Assembly: GCF_000337675.1 (NCBI RefSeq)
Contig: NZ_AOIB01000043.1
Location: 53,742 to 117,741 of the forward strand
Direction: 5' to 3'
Length of the DNA stretch: 64,000 nt
From: Natronococcus amylolyticus DSM 10524
Lineage (GTDB): Archaea > Halobacteriota > Halobacteria > Halobacteriales > Natrialbaceae
Part shown: piece by piece, positions 52,249 to 60,406 of the stretch
How positions within the stretch are numbered: position 1 is the first letter of the stretch
Layout of the letters: each line of letters starts with the position of its first letter
Program-made: the position numbers and the translations under genes
Notes under the pieces: model-generated
Told to the model about the DNA's origin: nothing
Seen by the model: the letters and a program-made list of their open reading frames with translations, nothing else
The model's database searches: none

Positions 52249-52452
52249 TCAGTACAGCTGCTGTTCCTGTTCGTTCTGTTCCTGCTCGTGTTCCTGCTTT
52301 GCCTTCTGGCGCTTTCGTCCGCGGCGATACTGTTTGATGCCGGGAATGACCTTGTTCTTGACGTCCAGACCGAACGAGACGATCCCGTAGATCCAGAAGA
52401 AGAACAACACGAGAAAGCCCCCGTAGTAGACGACGGGGACGAGACTACTCAT
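52249..52452 (-). CDS. Small single-span membrane protein of sugar ABC operon
   Basis: The 67-residue protein has one hydrophobic helix (LVPVVYYGGFLVLFFFWIYG), a basic stretch after it (YRRGRKRQKAKQ) and a Gln/Glu-rich tail (EHEQEQNEQEQQLY). The positive-inside rule puts the tail in the cytoplasm. Its start overlaps the end of the ATPase gene by eight bases, so translation is coupled. I do not recognise the family. It may be an accessory of the transporter. Confidence 0.65.
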   Translation of the reverse strand: MSSLVPVVYYGGFLVLFFFWIYGIVSFGLDVKNKVIPGIKQYRRGRKRQKAKQEHEQEQNEQEQQLY

Positions 52453-53641
52453 GTTGCCCTCGCGATTCGGCCGCCGCCCTCGTTCGCTCGGCCTCCGAGA
52501 GATCGACGATGCCATGTGCGAGCGCGTCACCCGAGGCGGTGTCGAACAGGTGGATCTTCGAGCGATCGAGCACGATCGAGACCGACTCGTCCTCGCCGAT
52601 CTCGGTGTCGGGGTCGACGCTCATCAACAGCTGGTTCGAAGCGCCGGCGGCCTCGTCGCTGGTCATCGAGGAGCCGCTGGTGCCGTCGAGCGAGAGGTAG
52701 ACGAAGATCTCGTCGCCCATCGGCTCGAGCACGTCCGTCGTCGCCTCGATCACTTCGGAGGAGGAGTCGACCTCGTCCTCGTTTCTGGTGAGGTAGATGT
52801 CCTCAGGGCGGACGCCGGCCGTGATCTCGTCGCCGGGGCTGATTCCGAGTTCGGTCGTGTCGAACTCGATGTCGTAGTGTTCGGTCGTCAGCCCGCCGTC
52901 GACGAGTTCGCCGTCGGTGAAGTTCATCGACGGCGAGCCGATGAAGCCGGCGACGAACAGGTTCGCGGGCTCGTTGTAACAGACCAGTGGCGGATCGATC
53001 TGCTGGAGCTGGCCCGCGTTGAGGACGGCGATCCGATCGGACATCGTCATCGCCTCGGCCTGGTCGTGGGTGACGTAGATGATGGTCGTATCCAGCTGCT
53101 TGTGCAGGCGCTGGAGTTCGGTTCGCATGTGAACCCGGAGTTTGGCGTCCAGGTTCGCGAGGGGCTCGTCCATCAGGAAGACGTCCGGGTTGCGGACGAT
53201 CGCACGGGCGATCGCGACGCGCTGTTGCTGGCCGCCCGAGAGCTCGTTGGGCTCGCGGTCGAGCATTCCCTCAAGCTGAACGATCTCGGAGGCGTTGTCG
53301 ACCCGCCGGTCGATCTCGTCCTGGTCGTACTTGCGCAGCCGGAGCCCGAACGAGATGTTCTCGTAGACGTCCATGTGCGGGAACAGCGCGATGTTCTGGA
53401 AGACCATCGACACCCCGCGGTCCTTCGGCGGGAGCTTGGTGACGTCGGTCTCGCCGATCCGGATCGTTCCCTCGCTCGGTTTGGTGAGGCCGGCGATCGT
53501 CTCCATCGTCGTCGACTTGCCACAACCGGAGGGGCCGACGAAACAGACGAACTCCCCGTCCTTGATGTCGAGATTCATCTCGTCGACCGCGACGACGTCT
53601 TCGTACCGCTTCGTAACGTTGCTGAGTGATACGCGTGCCAT
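52445..53641 (-). CDS. Sugar ABC transporter ATPase (MalK/UgpC type)
   Basis: The 398-residue ATPase has Walker A GPSGCGKST, the Q-loop VFQNIALFPHM, the LSGGQQQRVAIARAIV signature, Walker B VFLMDEPLANLDAKL and the switch-His THDQAEAM. A C-terminal TOBE/MOP-like domain runs from about residue 235 (GVRPEDIYLT). It powers import of a sugar or oligosaccharide. It starts one base after the second permease gene's stop. Confidence 0.95.
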   Translation of the reverse strand: MARVSLSNVTKRYEDVVAVDEMNLDIKDGEFVCFVGPSGCGKSTTMETIAGLTKPSEGTIRIGETDVTKLPPKDRGVSMVFQNIALFPHMDVYENISFGLRLRKYDQDEIDRRVDNASEIVQLEGMLDREPNELSGGQQQRVAIARAIVRNPDVFLMDEPLANLDAKLRVHMRTELQRLHKQLDTTIIYVTHDQAEAMTMSDRIAVLNAGQLQQIDPPLVCYNEPANLFVAGFIGSPSMNFTDGELVDGGLTTEHYDIEFDTTELGISPGDEITAGVRPEDIYLTRNEDEVDSSSEVIEATTDVLEPMGDEIFVYLSLDGTSGSSMTSDEAAGASNQLLMSVDPDTEIGEDESVSIVLDRSKIHLFDTASGDALAHGIVDLSEAERTRAAAESRGQHE

Positions 53642-53642
53642 G

Positions 53643-54641
53643 TTATTCCTTGAGTCCTCCCGCAGTTAGTCCGCTAACGATTCGTTCCTGTGCGACGATC
53701 ACGAGGATCAGGATCGGGATGACCCCGACGATGCTCGCCGCCGCCATGAGGTTGAAGTCAGTTGTGTACTGGTCCTGGTAGCTCAGGATCCCGCCGACGA
53801 GCGGCGACCAGTTCTCGGGGACGTTCTCCAGGGCCATGATCGAGCTGAAGAAGTACTCGTTGTACACCGCGATGAACGTCAGGACGGCCGCCGTCGCGAC
53901 GCCTGGTGCCGACAGCGGCATGATGACCCGGAACAGCGCGCCGAGGCGCGTGGTTCCTTCGACCCTCGCGGCGTCCTCGAGCCCGTCGGGAATCTGGGCG
54001 TAGAACGTCGTGAGGATGAAGATCGCCAGCGGCAGGAACAGCGCGCTGAAGGGCATGATCATCGACCCCGGCGTGTTCACCAGCCGCGGCGGCTCGAACA
54101 GCTCGATCCCGAGGAACGGAATCACGACGGCGTTCCCGAGGAACGCGTCGAACAGCGGGATCAGAAACGCCGCTGGTGGGAAGTACGACACCATCAACAC
54201 GCCGAGCATGAGCGGCCCCTTCCCGGGGAAGTCGAGTCGCCCGAAGACGTAGCCGGCGAGGCTCGCGACCAGCAGGACGATGATCGTCGTGACCGTCGCG
54301 AGCACGAAGCTGTTGAACACGTAGAGGTGGAACGGGATCTGCTGGAATACCTCGACGAACGCCTGCGGGTTGAACCCCTGTGGGTGGGGGAACTCGATTC
54401 CGATGACCGGAAGCGACCAGTCACCGGTCAGGATCTGGCTGTTCGGCGTCAGCGCCAGCACCAGTAGCCAGTAGAACGGGAACAGTGTCGTCACGAGGAA
54501 GAAGCCACACGCCACGTAGAACAGCGCCCGATAGAGGCGCGCGCGCTTCTCGTCGTCTCCGATAACGCCTTTGGTCCACTTCGCGATAACGCCGTCCTCG
54601 GCGTCCTCGGAGTCGGACCGTTGTTCGGTTGTCGTAGCCAT
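53643..54641 (-). CDS. Sugar ABC transporter permease (MalG type)
   Basis: The 332-residue, about six-span permease has the cytoplasmic EAA loop in LEDAARVEGTTRLGALFRVIMP. The N-terminal 30 residues are acidic. It pairs with the permease encoded immediately before it and ends one base before the ATPase gene. Confidence 0.93.
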   Translation of the reverse strand: MATTTEQRSDSEDAEDGVIAKWTKGVIGDDEKRARLYRALFYVACGFFLVTTLFPFYWLLVLALTPNSQILTGDWSLPVIGIEFPHPQGFNPQAFVEVFQQIPFHLYVFNSFVLATVTTIIVLLVASLAGYVFGRLDFPGKGPLMLGVLMVSYFPPAAFLIPLFDAFLGNAVVIPFLGIELFEPPRLVNTPGSMIMPFSALFLPLAIFILTTFYAQIPDGLEDAARVEGTTRLGALFRVIMPLSAPGVATAAVLTFIAVYNEYFFSSIMALENVPENWSPLVGGILSYQDQYTTDFNLMAAASIVGVIPILILVIVAQERIVSGLTAGGLKE

Positions 54642-54642
54642 C

Positions 54643-55662
54643 TTAGAATCCCTCCTTGTACTGCCTGTAGATCACGATCATCGCGAGGATGCCGATGATC
54701 CCCGCCGTTACGAACGCGATCGCCGACGCGAGTCCGCGATGCGTGTTGAACGTCTCGACGACCATACACGACAGCGACGGGACGACCGTACAGCTCGAGG
54801 TGATGTCGATCAGGCCGTAGATTCGCATCGCGTCGATCGTCCGGAAGAGGACGGCGATGGCGACGGCGGGCAGAACCAGCGGTAGCGTGATCAGCTTGAA
54901 CTGCTGCCAGCGGCTCGCGCCGGCGACCCTCGCGACGTCGTAGAGGCTGCGGTCGACGCTCTGGAGGCCGGCCAGGATCAGCAGGGCCATGAACGCCGTC
55001 GTCTTCCAGATGTCGGCGATGGTAACGATGATCAGGGCGCTCAGCGGATCGTTGAGCGTGTTCGTCGGCGCGAGGATCCCGACGTTCGCGAGATACTCCG
55101 TCAGGAACCCGGTGCTCGGGTGGAACATCAGGTAGAAGATCATCCCCTGGATGACCAGCGGGATCGCCCACGGGATGATGATGGCGACGCGGACGAGGCG
55201 TCGGCCGCGGAACTCCTGATCGAGGATCAGTGCCTGCCCGAACCCGATGACCGTCTCGAAGAAGACGCTCACGATGGTAAACACGAGCGTCACGACCAGG
55301 GCGCTACGGAACCAGCCGCTGACGTGGACGAACGGGAAGCTCGAGGACGTGCTCACGTCGGGCAGGAACATTGTCGATCCGGGGAAGTCGGGGTCGCGGG
55401 CGCCGGTGAACATGTCGACGTAGTTCTGGAGGCCGACGAACTCCGGGTCGCCGGTTCCCAGCACGTTGATGTACATCGACAGCTCGAACGTCCGCAGGAG
55501 CGGATAGAGCGCGATCGCACCCAGGATGACGAACACGGGCGTCAACAGCAGGTACGCGAACGCTGTTTCGCCGAGGTTCTCGAGCCACCGGGTGACCGCG
55601 ACCAGCGGTCCCGAGCGCCGAGATTCTCGGTTTGCGGTATCCGCCTCTTGTTCCGTACTCAT
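54643..55662 (-). CDS. Sugar ABC transporter permease (MalF type)
   Basis: The 339-residue permease has about six membrane spans and the EAA loop YDVARVAGASRWQQFKLITL. A large periplasmic-type loop after span one (about residues 70-120) is characteristic of MalF-like permeases. It starts two bases after the binding-protein gene and ends one base before the MalG-type gene. Confidence 0.93.
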   Translation of the reverse strand: MSTEQEADTANRESRRSGPLVAVTRWLENLGETAFAYLLLTPVFVILGAIALYPLLRTFELSMYINVLGTGDPEFVGLQNYVDMFTGARDPDFPGSTMFLPDVSTSSSFPFVHVSGWFRSALVVTLVFTIVSVFFETVIGFGQALILDQEFRGRRLVRVAIIIPWAIPLVIQGMIFYLMFHPSTGFLTEYLANVGILAPTNTLNDPLSALIIVTIADIWKTTAFMALLILAGLQSVDRSLYDVARVAGASRWQQFKLITLPLVLPAVAIAVLFRTIDAMRIYGLIDITSSCTVVPSLSCMVVETFNTHRGLASAIAFVTAGIIGILAMIVIYRQYKEGF

Positions 55663-55664
55663 GC

Positions 55665-57149
55665 TTACGACTCGCTTTCTTCGAGCGCTTCCTGAAGATC
55701 AGCAGCGGCGTCTTCGGGGCTCACGTCGCCGGCAACGGCCTGATTGAGCTGCTCTGCGATGATCTCCGCCTGCGACGGCCACTGCTCGGTGACCGGACGG
55801 GGCATCGCGTTCTCGCCGGCGACGCGCAGGGTCTCCATATAGTGACCGATCGGTCCGACCTCGTCGGCGTCGGTCGCCTCCTCGTCGTCGAAGAGGTCCG
55901 GCTTCGGCGGCAGCCAGGCGACGACCTCGAGCATTCCGAGGTTGAAGTCGTCCTCGGTCATCGCCTGCATGACCTGCACGGCCTCCTCGGTGCGTTCGGA
56001 GTTCGGGTTGAGTCCGATGTGCCAGCCACCCTGTGCGGACGTGGTGCCGCCCGCGCCGGGCTGGGCGGCCTCGTCCTCTTCGACCGCGTAGGGGATCGGC
56101 ATCGCGCCGAGGTCGTCCTCGTCGTCGAAGGGGTAGTCGTCGTCCTCGAGCGTCCCGGGAACGATGTACGGCCAGTTGCGCAACATCGCGGCCTGCCCCG
56201 ACGAGAACGGCTCGCGGGCGCCCTCCTCGTCCCAGGAGGTGATGTCGGTCGGGGCGATCCCGGTCGGGTACTCCTCGAGCGTGTCGTCGTCCTGTTCGTC
56301 CGCGACGAACGTCCGCATCATCGCGAGGGAGTCGATGAACTCCTCCTCGTCGATGGTGATAGGACGGTCGCCGACGGGACCGCCGAGGTTGTCCTCGCCG
56401 CCGAAGTACGCGCCGCCCCAGGAGGTCATGACCTCGTTGAAGCTACAGCAGGAGGTTCCCTCGTAGATGTCGAACTGGGTCGCCAATCCAACCTCCGCGT
56501 CCGAGGAGTCGACCATCTCTTCGGTGATCTCGGCCCACTCCTCCCAGCTCATCGGCTCGGTCTCCCACTCGTCGAAGTCGTCGTCGTCGTAGCCGGCGTC
56601 GCGGGCGTAGTTCTTGTTGTAGTACAGGCAGCCGTAGTCCGGGAACAGCGGCAGCGCCATGAGATCGTCGCTCTCCGGGTCGCGGGCCGTGTCGACGAAC
56701 GCCTCGAAGTACTCCTCGTCGATGAGTTCCAGCGTTTCGTCGTCGAGCTCCTCCGAGAGGTTCGCGAGGTAGCCGTTCTCGATGAGCACGTTCGTCCAGC
56801 CGGTGTCACACATCATGAGGTCCGGCTCGCTCTCACCGGCCTCGATCAGCTGCGAGTAGGTGTCTCGCTGGTCGCCGGTGTCGTCCGACTGGGAACTGAA
56901 GCTGATCTCGATGTCCTCGTCCAGTCCGTTCTCGTAGAGCAGGTCGGGCATCCCGTCTTCGACGTCGTCGATGGTGGTCGACCCCATCGCGATGACGACG
57001 CCGTCGCCGTCGTCGTCGCTGTCGCCGTAGATACAGCCGGCGAGGCTGACCGTCGCGCCGGTCGCACCAGCCGCGGCGACGAACGTCCGCCGCGAGACGC
57101 TGGATTCGGATTCGGATTCGGTACTCCCCCGTGAATATCTACCACTCAT
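55665..57149 (-). CDS. Sugar ABC transporter solute-binding lipoprotein
   Basis: The 494-residue extracellular solute-binding protein of the family-1 (maltose/trehalose) type has a Tat signal with Arg20-Arg21 and lipobox Cys39 (SLAGC). The two-lobed domain carries LPLFPDYGCLYYNKNYARDAG and FSSGQAAMLRNWPYI. It is highly acidic. A TATA-like ATTATAAATAG lies about 25-30 bases before the ATG, flanked by an inverted repeat. First gene of the operon. Confidence 0.92.
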   Translation of the reverse strand: MSGRYSRGSTESESESSVSRRTFVAAAGATGATVSLAGCIYGDSDDDGDGVVIAMGSTTIDDVEDGMPDLLYENGLDEDIEISFSSQSDDTGDQRDTYSQLIEAGESEPDLMMCDTGWTNVLIENGYLANLSEELDDETLELIDEEYFEAFVDTARDPESDDLMALPLFPDYGCLYYNKNYARDAGYDDDDFDEWETEPMSWEEWAEITEEMVDSSDAEVGLATQFDIYEGTSCCSFNEVMTSWGGAYFGGEDNLGGPVGDRPITIDEEEFIDSLAMMRTFVADEQDDDTLEEYPTGIAPTDITSWDEEGAREPFSSGQAAMLRNWPYIVPGTLEDDDYPFDDEDDLGAMPIPYAVEEDEAAQPGAGGTTSAQGGWHIGLNPNSERTEEAVQVMQAMTEDDFNLGMLEVVAWLPPKPDLFDDEEATDADEVGPIGHYMETLRVAGENAMPRPVTEQWPSQAEIIAEQLNQAVAGDVSPEDAAADLQEALEESES

Positions 57150-57165
57150 GAACGAGAATATTGAA

Positions 57166-57198
57166 TTGTACCTATTTATAATTGCTGGGTTAGTACAA
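57166..57198. promoter_or_regulatory. Inverted repeat flanking the sugar ABC operon TATA box
   Basis: TTGTAC at 57166-57171 and GTACAA at 57193-57198 form a perfect 6-base inverted repeat either side of the TATA-like box (CTATTTATAATT on this strand). It is a candidate site for the adjacent TrmB-type regulator. The published Halobacterium TrmB motif, which I remember as TACT-N7/8-GAGTA, is not seen here. Confidence 0.45.
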
Positions 57199-57287
57199 CG
57201 GCTGTAGTTAACTTCTCTCGGCCGTGCCGAGGAACAAGGCCGAATCGATCCTCGAGCCGCCGCGATGCGGGCGATCGGTCGTGTCGG

Positions 57288-58364
57288 TTACGCCGACGGA
57301 TCGATTCCGATTCTGACCGCTTCGACGTCCTCGATTATCGCTCCCCAACCGCCGACGGTGTAGCTCTCGGTCCCGCTTTCGAGCGTGAAGCCGGCTTTCC
57401 CTGCGAACTGTGTGATCGGTACCGACCCTCCATCGTCGCCGGACGTTCCGGAGTAGGCGATGTCGGTGATCGTGCCGGAAACGGTGATCTCGCGGCCGGT
57501 GTCCGTCTCGAACCCCTCGACTGTGGCCTCGACGCGCCGATCGTCCTCGAGCAGCGGCTCGATCCGACGCAGACACTCGCGGATGTCGACGTAGGTGGTC
57601 GGGGGTCGATCGTCCCGGGCCGAGTAGACGGGCTCGTAGACGTCCCAGAGACAGGTGCTAAAGTACCAGTAGAAGACGTAGGTATGGGTGCGGTCGTTGA
57701 CGAGAACGCCGTACTCGTTCGCCGAGTGTCTGTTCGGGGCGAAACACGTCCAGGATCGATCGACGAGCGCCACGAACGGCGCGGGAATCCGACGGTGCCG
57801 GGCCTCGGTGCACGTCCTGGCGAGGCGTTCGGCCGACGGCAGCGACGACTCCTCGGCCGTTTCGGGAAACAGACACACCTTGACGTCAGCACCGTTCTCG
57901 CGGGCGGTCTCGAGGGCCCCCTCGAGCGCGTCGAACTGGGCGGGAGTGAGCCCGATCTGCACCTGGTGGTCGGCCGACCGGACGAGTTCGTTCGCCCTGG
58001 CCAGGACGGTGTCGAACCGTTTGACGATGCTGACGGCGTGGTCCTCGATGTCGGGGCGGGTCCATCGGGTTTCGATCTCGTCGGCCGCGCTCTCGAGACG
58101 GGTCGCCCGCGACCGGAGGTCCTCGAGGACCTCCGTGGGGTCACGCGCCCGCGCCTGAAGGCTCTCCTGTTCGTACGTTTCGACGTAGCCGCGTTCCTCG
58201 AGCCCTCGGAGCACGTCGTAGATCCGCGGATCAGGCACCGAACTCGCCTGGGCGACGTCCGTCGCGGAGGCGGAGCCGCGCTCGAGGAGGGTCACGAAGG
58301 CGTCGGCCTGGTACGGCGAGAGCCCCGCCTCCTCGAGGGTCGCCACGAGCTCGTCGGGGTTCAT
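57288..58364 (-). CDS. TrmB-family sugar-responsive regulator
   Basis: The 358-residue protein has an N-terminal winged helix (about 1-75; LSPYQADAFVTLLERGSASATDVAQAS), a coiled-coil linker (LEDLRSRATRLESAADEIETRW), and a C-terminal region with a sugar-binding TrmB core (about 110-250) and beta domain. TrmB proteins bind sugars and switch sugar transport and glycolysis genes. It lies 138 bases upstream of the binding-protein gene, same strand, so it is the likely regulator of the operon. Confidence 0.9.
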   Translation of the reverse strand: MNPDELVATLEEAGLSPYQADAFVTLLERGSASATDVAQASSVPDPRIYDVLRGLEERGYVETYEQESLQARARDPTEVLEDLRSRATRLESAADEIETRWTRPDIEDHAVSIVKRFDTVLARANELVRSADHQVQIGLTPAQFDALEGALETARENGADVKVCLFPETAEESSLPSAERLARTCTEARHRRIPAPFVALVDRSWTCFAPNRHSANEYGVLVNDRTHTYVFYWYFSTCLWDVYEPVYSARDDRPPTTYVDIRECLRRIEPLLEDDRRVEATVEGFETDTGREITVSGTITDIAYSGTSGDDGGSVPITQFAGKAGFTLESGTESYTVGGWGAIIEDVEAVRIGIDPSA

Positions 58365-58572
58365 CCGGCGACCACCGGACGGGCCACTCGTCGAACGAAT
58401 CGATCGGCCGGGAATCCGCGTCGAATGCTCCGCGAGCAGCCATTAGCCCCCCATCGAACGCGCCCCCTGTATCGTGTGACCGATCGTCGCATAGCAGTGA
58501 TATACAACAGTAATTGTAAAAAAGACTCTCGTTGTCGCTACACTGAAGACGATCGGGTCGGAACGCGACCGT

Positions 58573-59394
58573 ATGACCTCTCTCCTCGAGCGGATTCGAC
58601 GCCCCGAGTACACCGGTTCGAACCGGTGTTGGCCCTGTACGATCACCAACGGCGCGCTGGTCGCGGTCGCCGCCACCGCGCTCGCTCTGATCCGCCGCGG
58701 CCGACTGGCCGCCGCGGTCGGGATCGCCGGACTCGCCTCGATCGGGCTCCGGGGCTACGTTGTCCCGTACACGCCTCGCTTCGCGCCGCAGCTCGCGGCC
58801 GCGCTCTCGCTTGACCCCCACGACGCCGACGAGCCCGGCTCGCTCTCGGGAGTTTCCGAGGGCGACGAGGCCGGCGACGACGCGGTCTCCGGCGAGGCGG
58901 TTCTCGCCGCGCTGGTCGAGGCGAACGTCGTCGTTCCCGACGGCGAGGAACTTCGTCTCGAGCCCGCGTTCAGATCGGCCTGGCGCGACGAGATGCGGTC
59001 GCTGCGCGACGACGACCTCGAGGCACTCGCCCGGCTCGCCGATCGACACACGGCGCCCGAAACCGACGTGTGGGTCGGGAGCAGCTTCGGTCGGTCCTAC
59101 CTCGTCTTGCAGGGCGAGGGCGGCGGCATCGTCACCCTCCGTCGAGAGATCGCGGTCGCCGAACTCGGCGCCGCACGCGCCCTCGAGTCGCGGGTCGACG
59201 ACCCCGCGATCCGCCGCGCAGCAGGCCGACCGCTGCGCTCGCTACTCGAGACGTGCCCACTCTGTGAGGGGTCCCTGGAAATTACGCAGTCGACCTGCTG
59301 CGGCGAGGTGACGCCGATCGGCTCGCTGCCGTCGGAGAAGCTGTACTGTCCGGACTGTAACGTCCGGCTGTTCACCTTCGATCGCGAGCGGTGA
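58573..59394 (+). CDS. Membrane-associated protein with C-terminal zinc ribbon
   Basis: The 273-residue protein has hydrophobic segments between residues 25 and 65 (ALVAVAATALALIRR, AAAVGIAGLASIGL), an acidic linker, an alpha/beta middle region, and a C-terminal CPLCEGSLEIT ... CCGE ... YCPDCNVRLF zinc-ribbon-like block (CxxC ... CC ... CxxC). An N-terminal NRCWPC Cys pair may add another site. No known family. Divergent from the trmB-like gene; an AT-rich patch TAATTGTAAAAAAGAC at about 58512 may hold its promoter. Confidence 0.6.
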   Translation: MTSLLERIRRPEYTGSNRCWPCTITNGALVAVAATALALIRRGRLAAAVGIAGLASIGLRGYVVPYTPRFAPQLAAALSLDPHDADEPGSLSGVSEGDEAGDDAVSGEAVLAALVEANVVVPDGEELRLEPAFRSAWRDEMRSLRDDDLEALARLADRHTAPETDVWVGSSFGRSYLVLQGEGGGIVTLRREIAVAELGAARALESRVDDPAIRRAAGRPLRSLLETCPLCEGSLEITQSTCCGEVTPIGSLPSEKLYCPDCNVRLFTFDRER

Positions 59395-59397
59395 GGA

Positions 59398-60354
59398 TCA
59401 CTCAGCGTCCCTGATCGCTCGAACGGCCTCGCGATCCGGCAGCGCCGTCATCGCGCCCGCGGCCGTCGTCGCGGTCGCGCCGACGGCGTTGGCGAACGCG
59501 AGCGTCTCCTCGAGATCCTCGCCGTCGGAGAGCGACGCGATCGCGCCCGCGACGAAGGCATCGCCCGCCCCCGTCGTGTCGACGACATCCGCGTCGTACC
59601 CGGGGTGGCTGGCAGTGCCGGACCACGGTGCGTCCTCATCGGCGACGGCGAGCGCGCCCTCGCCGCCGCGAGTCGCGAGGACCGTCGACGGCCCCGCCTC
59701 GAGGGCCAGGGCGTCGCGAGCCATCCCTTCGATGTCGTCGCCGGCGAATCCGAGCGCCTCAAGTTCCTCCTCGGCGGCCTTCAGTACGTCGACGTGGGCC
59801 AGCGCCTCGCGAACGACCTCGCGAAACTCGCCGTCGGGCCACAGCTCCGGTCTGGCGTTCGGGTCGAACGAGACCGTACAGTCGTTGGCCGCGGCCCGCT
59901 CGAGCAGGTCGAGCGTCGCCTCTCGCGAGGAGCCCGCCGAGAGGGCAACGCCGCCGGCGTGGACCCACTCGAGGTCCGCCAGCACGGAATCGTCGATTCG
60001 GCCGGGCTCGAGGCGGGTGTCGGCGGTGTCGTCGCGGTAGAACGAGAACTCCCGATCCCCCGTCTCGTCGTGGGTGACGAACGCGAGCGTCGTCTTCGCG
60101 TCGGGATCGCGCTCGAGAAAGCGGTCCGGGAGGCCGTGTTCGTCGAGGGTCTCGACGAGGTAGCGGCCGAACGGATCCTCGCCGACGCGGGTCCAGAACA
60201 GCGGCGTCCGCTCGAGGCGCTCGAGCGCGACGGCGACGTTCGCGGGCGCGCCGCCGGCCCGTCGGTCGAAGCGCTCGACGCTCGAGATCGGTCCCGGATG
60301 CTCGGGCAGAAAGTCGATCAGCGTCTCGCCGGCGACCAGAATGTCGCGAGTCAT
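59398..60354 (-). CDS. PfkB-family sugar kinase (fructokinase/KDG kinase type)
   Basis: The 318-residue ribokinase-fold kinase has the N-terminal GGAPANVAVALERL signature and the C-terminal DTTGAGDAFVAGAIA with the catalytic Asp. VGEDPFGRYL and FDPNARPELW fit the fructokinase or 2-keto-3-deoxygluconate kinase branch. It may phosphorylate the sugar imported by the nearby ABC system. Its stop is three bases from the convergent gene's stop. Confidence 0.9.
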   Translation of the reverse strand: MTRDILVAGETLIDFLPEHPGPISSVERFDRRAGGAPANVAVALERLERTPLFWTRVGEDPFGRYLVETLDEHGLPDRFLERDPDAKTTLAFVTHDETGDREFSFYRDDTADTRLEPGRIDDSVLADLEWVHAGGVALSAGSSREATLDLLERAAANDCTVSFDPNARPELWPDGEFREVVREALAHVDVLKAAEEELEALGFAGDDIEGMARDALALEAGPSTVLATRGGEGALAVADEDAPWSGTASHPGYDADVVDTTGAGDAFVAGAIASLSDGEDLEETLAFANAVGATATTAAGAMTALPDREAVRAIRDAE

Positions 60355-60406
60355 GGGCTCCCGTTCGTCCGCCGGGTGATAATGTATTGCGAAGCGGGGC
60401 GCCCGG

